Assembly: GCA_051294375.1 (NCBI GenBank)
Contig: CM119269.1
Location: 2,331,601-2,395,600 of the forward strand
From: Paraspadella gotoi
Lineage: Eukaryota > Chaetognatha
Length of the DNA stretch: 64,000 nt
Reading direction: 5' to 3'
The notes beneath the pieces are model-generated. The model was not told the origin of the DNA and did not search any database. It saw only the letters and a list, made by a program, of their open reading frames with translations. The translations under genes and the position numbers were made by a program. This document shows positions 50,662 through 60,599 of this stretch, one piece after another (the stretch's first letter is position 1; each line of letters begins with the position of its first letter).

Positions 50662-53600
50662 CTGTTGGAGAGAGAGAGAGAGAGAGAAAGAGAAAGAGAA
50701 AGAGAGAGAGAGAAAGAAATAATGGGATTGATTTTCTCGATGTGAAAAGGCAAGTTCGTCGAAGGTCCCACGAACTCATGTGGGATTCGATCCCGTTTTC
50801 TTCGCCTTCCAAAGCAGCTCAGCCAGGAGTAAGGCCTATTTTCCAATTCATAAACAAACTCGTTTTCAAAGTTTTATATATAATTATAAACACTTTAAAT
50901 CAATAAGCAAAATAATGATTTCCCGGATTCGATCCCGGGACCTTCAATCAGCAACTATGCATTAGTGGTTTTCACCACTTCGGTACTTATCAAATAGATA
51001 TTCCATTCTTACCCTAAATATAAACTTAATCATGTTAAAACAAAAGAACATTATGTTACTATATTGATGCTAGAGTACACTAGCATAAGTTTTATGGTTC
51101 CTCTTTTAGAACCTTACCAATGTTATTCCTTTATTCACTCACAAAGAATCTTCTTTACCAAGTGGATCAACATCTCCATAATGTTAATATTATTTCCTTG
51201 TTAACGTTTAATAATTGTTATTATTGATATTTATTGATTAATATTATTGCTTGTTATTGCCATGCTTTTTAACGCATATAGAATATCTATATGCTTTGAT
51301 TATTTATTAAGGTACCAATTTTAACCGTGAACAAATCAAGAACTTTGTTCTAGAACATTTTTATAGAACCAAGTGGTTCTGACGAACTGTTGCAGCCCGC
51401 GACGCCGCGAAGAATCTTCTCACGCCTTTTAACGCGCCTGAAGGAAGTTGGCGATTCCGTGAATTCGCCACATTGGTGACCCCGACAACGAACTTTCAGT
51501 AACGCTTGAACAAGATTCGAGACGCCTACCAACCTTCGAACCGGAAGTGACGTCATTCGCGCCCGTTCTCGATGCCGCTGCCGACTCTGGGAGCCGTTAC
51601 GCGTTCAAAATCTCAATCCCTCTACGTCCGATCGCCGAGAGGCCGCGGACGACTCTCTCCTTCACCGGGCTTGGCCGAAGAGGAAGTTGAGGCACCGCCA
51701 GTAGGCCGTCAAACGACGCCGCTGAGCCCAGGAGTTTTTCATTTCCCGTCAATCAATCTTGAAGCCAGATCCGGCCCCAGCACAGATATGGCTGAAGCCC
51801 CACCATCACAAGCGGAAGTCGATTCGCTACGCGCAGCTCTCGACGCCGCCATGGCAGCAACACGCGCCGCTCAGGAGGCGCTGGCCCGAGTGGACAAACC
51901 AAAAAAGCCGGAGCTGCCGGCATTCGATAAAGACAACATTGAAATTTGGATCAGGAGAATCGAGGCCGCATACACTCGAGCCAAAGTCGTCTCTCCCAAG
52001 GACAAGTTTGCCTTCTTGGAGGCAAAAATATCGGTGGACATCGACCCAAGGATCAATGCTTTCCTTTACGCCGATCCGTCGGAGGAGAGATGGACGGCTT
52101 TCCTTACTTATCTCCGCTCAGAGTATGGCCTCACCAGACGCAGACAAGCGGAGCTGATTCTCGACGCACAAATTAAACGCGATGACATGAAGCCATCGCA
52201 GCACCTCGCTCGAATGATTGAGAAGGCATCGACCGTCACTTTAGACGACATCCTCAAGGAGCTCGTTATCCGAGGCCTGCCAACGTCCGTCAAAGCAAAT
52301 GTGATTGACCGCGCGGAATCTTCCACAGCCGCGCAACTCGCCGAAATCGCAGACAGACACTTTGACGCCTTAGGACGGCCGCTACATAAGAGCGCCGCCA
52401 ACCCAGTCAATGCGGTCGTCAACAACTTTGAAGAGAGCAGTGCCAGCGAGGCCGAGGACCCTCCGGAGATCAACTTCGTCAATCGACGCCGCGATAACCG
52501 CCCTCAATCTGCTGTTAGACGAAACCCGCCTCCCAGCGCCGCCCGAGCGCCTCCTTCCAGATCAGAGGGCGCCACAACTTCGAAGCTTCGCCAAGTCTGC
52601 CATTTCCATGCCAAATATGGCGACGCAGCCTACAGGTGTGAAAAAGGCTGTGATAGGTACGCAGAGAAGCGCGCGACAAAGCCGGGAAACGGCCAGGCGG
52701 GCCGGCGCCGGTGAACGCCGTGCCCCGCCAACTTGGAACTTCACCTGACAATTCGTACCTGCTCCATGTTGTTGACGCAACCGATGGCCGCGCATGGTTG
52801 GTGGATGGCGGCGCCATGCTATCCCTTGTTCCACCAACTCCAGAGCAGCGCGCCGCCGGTCCAGCAGGTCCCCAACTTCAAGCCGCAAATGGGACGCCGA
52901 TTGCCTGTTATGGAACAACCAAGAAAAACATTACTCTGGGCCCACGGCGTTTTCCCTTCGAGGTACTAGTGGCCGACGTCACCCAGAGCATTTTGGGCGC
53001 CGACTTCCTCGCGGAGTTTTTCTTGGCTCCCAATCATAGGGACGGGCTACTTCTTGACTTGAAGGACTATTCGACCATTGTCTGTGCACGCTCCTATGGC
53101 AATCCTCCTTCTCACGTCCACCTTGTGGGCCAAGATACAGAATATTACCGGCTCCTCGACAATTTCCCAGCTCTTACAACCCCAACCTTCGAAATCAAAG
53201 AGCCAAAACACGGAATCCGACACTATATCACTACTCAGGGCCGCCCTTGTCAAGCACGTGCTCGTCGACTGTCTCCCGAGAAACTAGCAGTCGCCAAAGC
53301 AGAATTGGATAAAATGGTTGAACTTGGCGTTGCCATGAGAGCAAAAAGCCCCTGGTCATCCCCATTACATTGCGTGCCCAAAGGTGATGGTGGATGGCGC
53401 GTGTGCGGTGACTACCGCCAATTGAATGCTCAAACAGTACCTGACAGATATCCAGTCAAACTTTTAGCAGATTTCAATGCCCAACTGGCAGGGAAAACGG
53501 TTTTCTCAAAAATCGACCTCTTAAAGGGTTATCACCAAATTCCAGTAGCGCCGGAAGATGTGCCAAAAACTGCGGTGATAACACCTTTTGGACTATACGT

Positions 53601-56600
53601 CTTCCTTCGTACTCCATTTGGCCTTAAGAATGCTGGTCAAGACTTCCAGCGGCTAATGGACGAAATCCTTGGCGACCTTCCTAGGGTCTACGTATACTTG
53701 GACGACATTCTGGTCGCGAGCGAAGATGAGGCCCAGCATCTCAAAGACCTGGAGGAAGTTTTCGAATCCCTTCAGCAGAACGGCCTCGTTGTGAACCGGA
53801 AAAAGTGCATCCTCGGTCAGAGTTCCTTGGAGTTTCTGGGCTACCATGTTGATGCGGATGGCGTCAAGCCCCTCCCGCAGCGTGTCGACGCTCTTCGCGA
53901 AACGGCACCACCCTCAACGGTAAAGGAACTTCAACGTTTCCTAGGCATGATAAACTACTACCGTCGGTTTATACCGAGGGTAGCTCATCATGCAACGCCG
54001 CTCTATGATGCCCTCAAAGGAAAGCCGAGGCGCCTGGATTGGAACACAGATTGCCAAAGAGGATTTGACGCCGTCAAGGAGGCCCTCGCCAATGCTGTTT
54101 TGTTACGACATCCCAAAACCGGCGCTGCTCTCTCCCTTACAACCGACGCCTCAGACCATGCGGTGGGTGCAGTGCTGGAACAACGCGGCCATCAAGGATG
54201 GGAACCGTTGGCCTTCTTTTCCGCCAAACTCAGCGACGCCCAACGCAAGTGGCCGCCCTTCGACAGGGAGCTTTATGGCGCCTTTAGAGCCGTAAGGCAT
54301 TTCCGGCCATGGCTGGAAGGGCGCGCTTTCATCCTATACACGGACCACATGAGTCTGATTCATGCTCTTCACAAGAAAAGCGAACCCCAAACCGCGAGAC
54401 ACACCTTTCAGCTCTCAGCAATATCGGAGTTTACAACTGACATTCGCCACGTGGAGGGCAAAGCAAATGTTGTCGCCGACGCCCTCTCTCGTCCCAATCA
54501 AGCAACGGAAATCTCCACGAAGCCCTTGAGCGACGAGAAGGCCGACCACTTTGCCCTAATCGCGGCTGCAGTGCAGCATCAAGGGGTAGATCTACAGGAA
54601 ATGGCCCGTCAACAGCCGCTAGACAGAGATTTCCGGCGACTTCTCCAAGACCCGTCAACGGGCCTTCACTTCAAACGAGTTCAGCTGGGGAGGGAGACAA
54701 TAATGGTGGACGTCTCAAACGGGCCTCCGCGACCATTCGTCCCCGAAGCCTGGCGTCGACGAGTCTTTAGTACTATTCACGACCTTGGACACCCTGGAGT
54801 CGCCCGTACTCGCGAAGCCGTGGCGGAGAAGTTTGTCTGGCCCTCCATGAGAGCCGACGTAACGCGCTTGACTGGGCACGCGAGTGCATCGCCTGCCAAA
54901 GGGCTAAAGTCATTCCGCCACACCGTCCCAGAGATAGGCGAATTTGCTGTCCCGCCACGCCGATTCCAAACATGTACATGTCGACCTTGTCAAGATGCCC
55001 GTGTCAAATGGTTTCTTCACCTGTTGACGGCCGTAGATCGCTCTTACAAGATGGCCCATGGCCGTGCCCATCAAGGACCACTGCAGCAACTGTGGCTGAC
55101 GCATTTGCGCACCACTGGGTAGCGTCATTCGGAATTCCCTCAGACATTACCACCGATAGAGGATCCCAGTTCTCCTCAGCGATCTGGAGACAATTGGCCG
55201 AGACGTGGAGCTGCAAATTACATCTGACTACAGCATATCATCCGGAAGCAAATGGACTGGTTGAACGTTTTCACCGTCGATTGAAGGAGTCCATTATCGC
55301 CATCTCTGTAGTGAAACCACACAACTGGTACTGGAGACTTCCCTCCGCACTGTTGTCAATCCGTACAACCATCAAGCCGGATGTAGATGTGCGCCCAGCC
55401 CAATTGGTTTATGGAGATGGCCTCGCGGTCCCTGGCGATCTTCTCGCGTCAAACTACTCTGAGGCGGACGAGAGGGACGCCCGCGGCGTCTTCGAGATGA
55501 GCTGCGACTGGAAGTCGAACGTTTACAGCCGGCTCCAACAAGTAGGCACCGCGTCCTCGAGTCAACCTCCCAACAGCCTCGCCACATCCACGCACGTCTT
55601 CGTCCCGGGTGGGTGGATCCATCCGACTCTCACCGCCCCATACGAAGGCCCCTTCCGCGTCACGGCCAGAGACAACTTAAATTTTATAGTCGAAATCCCA
55701 GGAAGGGGTGCAGAAACAATCGCCATATCTCGCATCAAGCCCGCCAACGTTCTTTGATGACGCAGCACAAGACGAAGCACAGGCTGAGGAAAGGCGCGCG
55801 CCATCTCCGCGCCCAGTTCTCCGTCGTCCGTCATTTCGGACCCGCGCTCGGGCGCAAAATCACCAACGTCAAGTGAATGATAACATCAGAAGCGCTGGAG
55901 AAGACGAAAATCAATTATTTCCGGCCACCGCCTACTCAAGCACCTTCGTCTCCCGCGGCCGCAAGACGTCTTCCGCCATTAAGGCGATCTTCACGCTCAC
56001 CGACGCCGCGACAGCGCGCCGTTCTGGCCTACGCCTTTCCCTCGCGCGAAGACGGCAGATTCTTGCTGCCGCACGAGCGCCAACGCGGCGACGCGCCCAG
56101 ATTACGGCGCAGTGCTACGACAGATTCTTACGCAACAAAATGATCAACTGAGCCCAAACGTGTGGCTTGCGCATCCAGATCTCGTCACCTCCTGACTCCT
56201 CGTCTGGGGGGGAATGTGGGATTCGATCCCGTTTTCTTCGCCTTCCAAAGCAGCTCAGCAGAGTGAAGGCCTATTTTCCAATCATAAACAAACTCGTTCT
56301 TCAAAGTTTTATATATAATTATAAACACTTTAAATCAATAAGCAAAATAATATTTCCCGGATTCGATCCCGGGACCTTTCAATCAGCAACTATGCATTAG
56401 TGGTTTTCACCACTTCGGTACTTATCAAATAGATATTCCATTCTTACCCTAAATATAAACTTAATCATGTTAAAACAAAGAACATTTATGTTTACTATAT
56501 TGATGCTAGAGTACACTAGCATAAGTTTTATGGTTCCTCTTTTAGAACCTTACCAATGTTATTCCTTTATTCACTCACAAAGAATCTTCTTTACCAAGTG

Positions 56601-58209
56601 GATCAACATCTCCATAATGTTAATATTTATTCCTTGTTAACGTTAATAATTGTTATTATTGATATTTATTGATTAATATTATTGCTTGTTATTGCCATTG
56701 CTTTTTAACGCATATAGAATATCTATATGCTTTGATTATTTTATTAAGGTACCAATTTTAACCGTGAACAAATCAAGAACTTTGTTCTAGAACATTTTTA
56801 TAGAACCAAGTGGTTCTGACGAACTGTTGCAGCCCGCGACGCCGCGAAGAATTCTTCACGCCTTTTAACGCCGTCTGAAGGAAGTTGGCGATTCCGTGAA
56901 TTCGCCACACTCACCCCAATTCCGAGGCACAATTTCTCACATTGTTCAGATGTTTTGTCCTTTAACCTCGCCGTCGCCCTCTGCGGGGAAAGAGCAAAAA
57001 CAGGGTCGATCGGGAGACGTAGCGAGTTAACGAAACAAAAGACAACGAGAACTCATTTTAAGTGAGATAGATCTTGTTTCCAATATTACTTATTATAAGT
57101 TATTAATCAATCATTATTCAAAAAATTAAATACATTTATTTATTTTTAAACATCACTGCAGTGTATCGGATTCACATTTAAACCTTACCATGCTGACGTC
57201 AGCCTGACACCTCGGTTTGCACTGCTGAGAATCAGGAAAAGATTTCAGACTTTCTTCGTAAGTCGGAGGACGCGACGCTGACGGGGATCAATGAAACCAA
57301 ACCAAACGTATCAAATTATAATTATTTTATAACGTAATTTATGAGACGACGACAATGACGACAAGAAGGACAATGACGTCAAGGAAGAAGAGACGAAGAG
57401 ACGAAGAACGAAGAGACGAAGAGACGAGAGACGAATAGACAAAAAGAAGGAAAAGATAAAAGAGACGAGGGACGAAGGAGACAAGAGACGAAGAGACGAA
57501 GAGACGAATTATAGACGAATAGACAGAGAATAGACAAAAAGAAGAAAAGATAAAGAGACGAAGGGACAAAGGGCAAGAGACGAAGGAGAACAAAGAGACA
57601 AAGAGACAAAGAGACAAAGAGACAAAGAGTCAAAGAGATGAGGAGAAAAGAGACAAATAGACAAGTAGACGAAAAGACGAAAAGACGAAAAGACGAAAAG
57701 ACGAAAAGACGAAGATGCTTTAAAAGTCGATTTTTTAGAAAACCTCAGTATCACAAGAGTAGTTTTGGCCGTCCAACGAGGCAGGCGACAGTCTTGCAAG
57801 CTCTCAAGACGTCATTCATCAAGATCAGGTGCTCAGTCGGTGTCAGCGACGACGACGACGATAACGACGACGACGATAACGACGACGACTCGAGTTTCTT
57901 TATCTCCCCTGAAACCACGTCCTCAATCTCATTTATTTCATTTCTAATTTCATTTTTGCGTCATTTTTATTCCATTTTTATCTTATTTTTATCATTGTGA
58001 GGGACGAATGGTTTGGTTACGAGGTGGCGACGATCCGCCGAGCGAACTGTTGCAGGCCGTCGTGATGGTCGGCGTCTTAAGAGAATGAAAAAGATGATTA
58101 CGCTTCATTGTGAATTTTGTCGTGAGGCTTTCGACGAAAGGTTTTTTAACTGATATAAAATATTGAAACTTACGATACAAACGCAGAGAAATACCATCCA
58201 TAACTTCAT
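50620..58209 (-). CDS. Unrecognised small minus-strand gene, six candidate exons, split by an LTR element
   Basis: Candidate exons in transcript order: 58209-58174, 58075-58021, 57802-57744, 57224-57189, 56980-56915, 50661-50620. Lengths 36, 55, 59, 36, 66 and 42 nt chain in one frame of about 97 residues. It starts with an ATG at the exon edge ([12 protein letters not shown], signal-peptide-like), has six further cysteines with CDTEQCKPRC spacing, and ends AIRAIKSS and a stop. An AATAAA lies about 22 bases past the stop (50598-50593). Exon 3 has weak sites. A second frame through exons 1 and 2 ([26 protein letters not shown]) also looks protein-like, so the reading frame and secretion are uncertain. 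Nothing matches a family I know. Confidence 0.4.
50667..50719 (-). repeat. (GA)n tract, CT on the minus strand at a 3' splice site
   Basis: Forms the polypyrimidine tract of the candidate final exon at 50661-50620. Confidence 0.85.
50775..50778. other. Target site duplication, 5' copy (CTCA)
   Basis: CTCA immediately before the 5' LTR, repeated after the 3' LTR at 56910-56913. A fifth base (A) also matches if the last LTR base is counted in. Confidence 0.8.
50779..51472 (+). repeat. 5' long terminal repeat
   Basis: Begins TGTGGGATTCGATCCCG and ends GAATTCGCCACA. 694 bp, nearly the same as the 3' LTR. Contains a tRNA-like antisense segment at 50926-50990 and a long AT-rich middle. Promoter elements were not assigned. 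Confidence 0.93.
50926..50990 (-). promoter_or_regulatory. tRNA-like (A box/B box) segment within the LTR
   Basis: On the minus strand ACCGAAGTGGTG resembles an A box and GGGATCGAATCC a B box, with spacing close to that of a tRNA gene. Repeated in the 3' LTR (about 56360-56425). It could drive antisense Pol III transcription or be a captured SINE piece. Confidence 0.4.
51474..51486 (+). other. Primer binding site, tRNA-Trp type
   Basis: TGGTGACCCCGAC lies one base after the LTR and is complementary to the 3' end of eukaryotic tRNA-Trp including CCA. Complementarity stops after 13 bases. Confidence 0.75.
51572..52714 (+). CDS. gag: Gag polyprotein, CHCC-type
   Basis: 380 codons from the first ATG after the primer site to TGA. 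An Arg/Pro-rich N-terminus is followed by a helical capsid-like region ([19 protein letters not shown], and [20 protein letters not shown] near residue 170 to 200) and a Pro/Arg-rich linker. A zinc finger has Cys343, His346, Cys356 and Cys360 (C-x2-H-x9-C-x3-C). Its role is to package element RNA into virus-like particles in the cytoplasm. The final codons overlap pol by a -1 frame. The frame is intact and GC-rich relative to the host flanks. Confidence 0.93.
   Translation: MPLPTLGAVTRSKSQSLYVRSPRGRGRLSPSPGLAEEEVEAPPVGRQTTPLSPGVFHFPSINLEARSGPSTDMAEAPPSQAEVDSLRAALDAAMAATRAAQEALARVDKPKKPELPAFDKDNIEIWIRRIEAAYTRAKVVSPKDKFAFLEAKISVDIDPRINAFLYADPSEERWTAFLTYLRSEYGLTRRRQAELILDAQIKRDDMKPSQHLARMIEKASTVTLDDILKELVIRGLPTSVKANVIDRAESSTAAQLAEIADRHFDALGRPLHKSAANPVNAVVNNFEESSASEAEDPPEINFVNRRRDNRPQSAVRRNPPPSAARAPPSRSEGATTSKLRQVCHFHAKYGDAAYRCEKGCDRYAEKRATKPGNGQAGRRR
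52684..52690 (+). promoter_or_regulatory. -1 ribosomal frameshift heptamer GGGAAAC
   Basis: G GGA AAC lies in the gag reading phase (X XXY YYZ), 21 bases before the gag stop. After slipping, the -1 frame is open straight into pol. A GC-rich stretch (GGGCCGGCGCCGG) follows 8 bases later and may act as the stimulatory structure. Confidence 0.8.
52687..55122 (+). CDS. pol: Pol: protease, reverse transcriptase, RNase H and integrase N-terminus
   Basis: Entered by -1 frameshift from gag. The protease motif is [14 protein letters not shown] at about 52798-52840, with DGG where DSG or DTG is usual. RT has [50 protein letters not shown] and the catalytic YLDD at 53695-53706. RNase H has [32 protein letters not shown] and [10 protein letters not shown]. 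Integrase begins with the His-His-Cys-Cys zinc module ([16 protein letters not shown]). The frame then breaks near 54870 before the Cys pair, and the final 80 codons read mixed frames, so the annotated end is not the natural one. Confidence 0.9.
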   Translation, partial: KRPGGPAPVNAVPRQLGTSPDNSYLLHVVDATDGRAWLVDGGAMLSLVPPTPEQRAAGPAGPQLQAANGTPIACYGTTKKNITLGPRRFPFEVLVADVTQSILGADFLAEFFLAPNHRDGLLLDLKDYSTIVCARSYGNPPSHVHLVGQDTEYYRLLDNFPALTTPTFEIKEPKHGIRHYITTQGRPCQARARRLSPEKLAVAKAELDKMVELGVAMRAKSPWSSPLHCVPKGDGGWRVCGDYRQLNAQTVPDRYPVKLLADFNAQLAGKTVFSKIDLLKGYHQIPVAPEDVPKTAVITPFGLYVFLRTPFGLKNAGQDFQRLMDEILGDLPRVYVYLDDILVASEDEAQHLKDLEEVFESLQQNGLVVNRKKCILGQSSLEFLGYHVDADGVKPLPQRVDALRETAPPSTVKELQRFLGMINYYRRFIPRVAHHATPLYDALKGKPRRLDWNTDCQRGFDAVKEALANAVLLRHPKTGAALSLTTDASDHAVGAVLEQRGHQGWEPLAFFSAKLSDAQRKWPPFDRELYGAFRAVRHFRPWLEGRAFILYTDHMSLIHALHKKSEPQTARHTFQLSAISEFTTDIRHVEGKANVVADALSRPNQATEISTKPLSDEKADHFALIAAAVQHQGVDLQEMARQQPLDRDFRRLLQDPSTGLHFKRVQLGRETIMVDVSNGPPRPFVPEAWRRRVFSTIHDLGHPGVARTREAVAEKFVWPSMRADVTRLTGHASASPAKGLKSFRHTVPEIGEFAVPPRRFQTCTCRPCQDARVKWFLHLLTAVDRSYKMAHGRAHQGPLQQLWLTHLRTTG
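54870..55757 (+). pseudogene. pol: Integrase core and C-terminus, frame-disrupted
   Basis: Integrase similarity passes through three frames between 54870 and 55085: the zinc-module CIACQRAK, then the first catalytic Asp in HVHVDLV (54971-54985), then LLTAVDRS, then a long frame from about 55085 to 55757. That frame has the second Asp in [15 protein letters not shown], the catalytic Glu in [14 protein letters not shown] and a GPY/F-type module (PYEGPFRV). Three single-base shifts within about 215 bp, plus a stop at 55755 where another frame continues, fit sequencing or assembly indels as well as real decay. Confidence 0.75.
55758..56151 (+). other. Pol C-terminal tail or spacer
   Basis: Two overlapping Arg/Pro/Ala-rich frames (ending 56151 and 56143) continue coding composition beyond the integrase stop. 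Probably the end of Pol, shifted by indels. No envelope features such as a signal or membrane segment. Confidence 0.4.
56201..56214 (+). other. Polypurine tract
   Basis: CTGGGGGGGAA ends directly at the 3' LTR. It is the expected primer site for plus-strand DNA synthesis. Confidence 0.75.
56215..56909 (+). repeat. 3' long terminal repeat
   Basis: 695 bp, same ends as the 5' copy. Differences from it are mostly single-base insertions or deletions in or next to short runs (for example near 56258, 56298 and 56352), with few substitutions. Confidence 0.93.
56915..56980 (-). CDS. Candidate exon 5, donor at the retrotransposon target site
   Basis: The acceptor is CTTTCCCCGCAG. Twenty-two codons are open only in the chained frame ([18 protein letters not shown]...). 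The donor GGG|GTGAG overlaps the 4-bp target duplication of the LTR element, and the first base of the LTR completes GTGAGT. Confidence 0.45.
57189..57224 (-). CDS. Candidate exon 4 (36-nt microexon)
   Basis: The acceptor is TCCTGATTCTCAG, followed by a second CAG (tandem NAGNAG), and the donor is CATG|GTAAGG. It reads [12 protein letters not shown] in the chained frame. Both sites are strong for so short a block. Confidence 0.4.
57365..57718. repeat. ACGAAGAG-type purine minisatellite
   Basis: Many 7- to 9-bp units (GAGACGAA, GACAAAGA, GACGAAAA) in blocks. Frames are compositional. It lies between candidate exons 3 and 4 of the minus-strand gene. Confidence 0.8.
57744..57802 (-). CDS. Candidate exon 3 of the minus-strand gene (weak)
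   Basis: The acceptor TGACGTCTTGAG is poor and the donor GAG|GTTTTC is weak. The chained frame reads [19 protein letters not shown]. The boundaries are the least certain of this model. Confidence 0.25.
57845..57892. repeat. (GAC)n/(GATAAC) repeat
   Basis: Asp-encoding GAC runs interrupted by two GATAAC words. Confidence 0.8.
58021..58075 (-). CDS. Candidate exon 2 of the minus-strand gene
   Basis: The acceptor is TTTTCATTCTCTTAAG and the donor CACCTC|GTAACC. It is GC-rich against AT-rich flanks. In the signal-peptide frame it reads [18 protein letters not shown]. In the alternative frame it reads [18 protein letters not shown]. Confidence 0.4.
58174..58209 (-). CDS. Candidate exon 1 of the minus-strand gene
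   Basis: The acceptor is TTTCACTTCTCAG and the donor GTATC|GTAAGT, both strong. An ATG sits right at the exon start. Frame 1 gives [12 protein letters not shown], a hydrophobic signal-like stretch. Frame 3 gives [11 protein letters not shown]. Confidence 0.45.
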
Positions 58210-58297
58210 CTGAGAAGTGAAAGATAAAAAAAAAATGAAAGAAAATAATTAAGAAAACATTCGAAGGTGAAAAGGAACATTCGTTTATTCACTCGTT

Positions 58298-58408
<111 letters not shown>

Positions 58409-58409
58409 A

Positions 58410-59700
58410 TTCCTGTTTTCAAATGCAAATATTCCGCACTTCTTGCCATTTTTTTTGTTCTTGGCGTTCTCAGCTAAAAAAGAAAGTATTCATGTTAATG
58501 AAGACGCCGACGATCTTTTGTTTTTTTTTCTCGATGTTAATGAAAATGAAGGAAATATTGAAATCCTGTTTGATACGTATACTACTATATATCTTTCGAA
58601 GTTGCATCGCTGCTAAAAAGAGAATTAGAAAAAAAAGAATAAGCGCCTTTTTGATAAGTACATATGAATCAATAATGAACGTACGTATGAATGTGCATTG
58701 TGCAAGCGTTTGTAAAACAATTTTTAAAATAATTCCTTATATTAATAAAAGAAAACGAAATGATTTTAACCAATACATGTTCAGGAAACCTATTATACTT
58801 ATCGTAGACGGCATCTCGCGAGGCCGCATTTTAGTTCGCATTAGTCTGCCGAGAGACATCGGGCGGCGAACGTTCGCGCCTGGAATTTCGCGCCTCTAGT
58901 TTCTAGCGAATCCGGTTGAGAAAGTCCATTTGTCAATCGCTTGAAAAAACCGTTGCTAAGTAACGGAAAGCCTCACAGCTTCGCATCAGCTTTTCATTTT
59001 TATCAAACAAGAAAGATAACACCGAGAGGGAGCGTGAATATCACTTTGTCCTTGTCCTCGTTTATGTCCTCATCGTCTTTGTCCGTTTCGTACTCTGCTT
59101 CCAACGAAAAATTACAGTTTTATCTTGTAAAGTGTTTGGCGATACATTGTTAAAAATAGAAGAGAGAGAAGGAAGACTTGAGCGTTTAAATAACACACAT
59201 AAGTCACACAGTTTGAGTTTGACACGTAACTCGTAGTACGGCGGCCTGATCTTCGTTTATTTACGATTTTTACGAGAGAGAGAGAGAGAGAGAGAGCGAG
59301 AGCGAATGCGGTTTTCGTTGTGCAGTCTTTCATTAATCATTACTTTGCACGTTCCGTTAGAAATAAATTTTTATTCACACTTTCACAAACAAATAGAGAA
59401 GAAAAATGGAGAGTGAGAAAAAACATTTGTTATTTTCGCTCCAATCCTTTTTCAGTTTAAACTTTACTATTCAGGTTACAGATTAAACAAAGTATTGTGT
59501 ACCGTTATTCGTTCAGATTTAGTGTCTAAAAACTAAATTAATGCCATTGAAAAATGGAGTTTTGTCGCGCGCAAACGAACTTTCGTGTGCAAACACGCAA
59601 GCACGTTCGCAACACGCTGGCATACACACAACTCTTTATATATACGACCTACGATTTCAACTTCTGACTCGGAAAAACGAGAGAAATGAGAGAAGAAAGA
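58410..59700. other. No gene recognised
   Basis: AT-rich sequence with a GC patch at 58800-58900 and a GA tract at 59275-59297. No splice-supported exon or element. Confidence 0.5.
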
Positions 59701-59703
59701 AGG

Positions 59704-59704
59704 A

Positions 59705-59756
<52 letters not shown>

Positions 59757-59786
59757 ATAGAAAAGGAAAACTCGATCCCTGTGGTC

Positions 59787-59822
<36 letters not shown>

Positions 59823-60020
59823 CTCATCCTCTCCGCGTCGTCTCAAGGTCGATTCTCGTTCACGGTGATGAACACGAGTGGGAGAATTTCCCCTGATTCT
59901 TTTTCCTTCCAACGGAACGGCCTTCGTGGAGACGACGATGACGACGACGACACGACGACGAATATATGGAGGACGAGGAGGAGGAAGACGACGACGACGA
60001 CGACGAGACGAAATAGTAAC
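59704..60020. repeat. (GAAA)n, (CT)n and (GAC)n cluster with a possible exon patch
   Basis: (GAAA)n 59704-59757, (CT)n 59790-59820, GAC/GAG repeats 59933-60010. Between them (59845-59932) the plus strand reads RFSFTVMNTSGRISPDSF behind an acceptor-like CTCAAG, and the minus strand is also open. No family recognised. Confidence 0.5.
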
Positions 60021-60463
60021 TGGTGACGATGTTGACGCGAGAATTTACGACGACTGAGACGACGACGACGACGAAGTTGACGATCGAATGAAACTTGATG
60101 TTTTTGGTTGTCGAAGATTCGAATGAAACAACAAATACAACAACAACAACAACAAAAACCACAACAACAACAAGACGGTCCATGAGGCTTGATTTTTCTG
60201 AACCCAAAACCCCGAGCCCAGACTCTTGTAGGCTCGTGTCGGTCCACAGCTTAAAAGATCGAACGACTCGAGAGGAAAATAAGTAACGCTGACGCCGCGT
60301 CGGGTCGCTGAGTTTCGAGAATCTGTATAGTTCACTCGGGGTCGTTTCTCGGTTTTGTTTTATTCTGTTTTCTTTTCTTTCCTTCATTTTTACTTCGTTA
60401 CATTCTTTGTTTTTTATCTGTTTTTTGTTTCGCTCTTTGTTTCTTTATTTTTTTGCTTCTTTC
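60021..60463. other. GAC/CAA repeats, no gene recognised
   Basis: (GACGAC)n at 60054-60080 and (CAA)n at 60125-60175, then mixed sequence. Long frames on both strands follow from these repeats. Confidence 0.5.
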
Positions 60464-60465
60464 CT

Positions 60466-60548
<83 letters not shown>
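60464..60548. repeat. (TTTC)n microsatellite
   Basis: About 21 TTTC units. On the minus strand it encodes the KERK run that inflates a 294-codon frame. Confidence 0.95.
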
Positions 60549-60599
60549 ATCCATATATCTATCGTTCTTCTTTTTTCTCCAAATACTTTTCATTCTCTC

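Larger units (their letters stand above)
50779..56909 (+). mobile_element. Full-length Ty3/gypsy LTR retrotransposon, CsRn1/Kabuki type
   Basis: 6131 bp with two LTRs of about 695 bp, TG...CA ends, CTCA target duplications (50775-50778, 56910-56913), a tRNA-Trp primer site, gag, a -1 frameshift signal, pol in the order PR-RT-RNaseH-IN (Ty3/gypsy order), and a G-rich polypurine tract. The gag finger is C-x2-H-x9-C-x3-C rather than CCHC, which with tRNA-Trp priming is the published signature of the CsRn1 clade known from flukes and insects. The LTRs differ mainly by single-base indels, so insertion is recent and the integrase frame breaks may be sequencing errors. No env-like frame. Confidence 0.92.

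Noticed and set aside
55758-56151. An envelope gene in the LTR element
   Set aside because: The frames after integrase are Arg/Pro-rich with no signal, membrane segment or Cys pattern. More likely the end of Pol.
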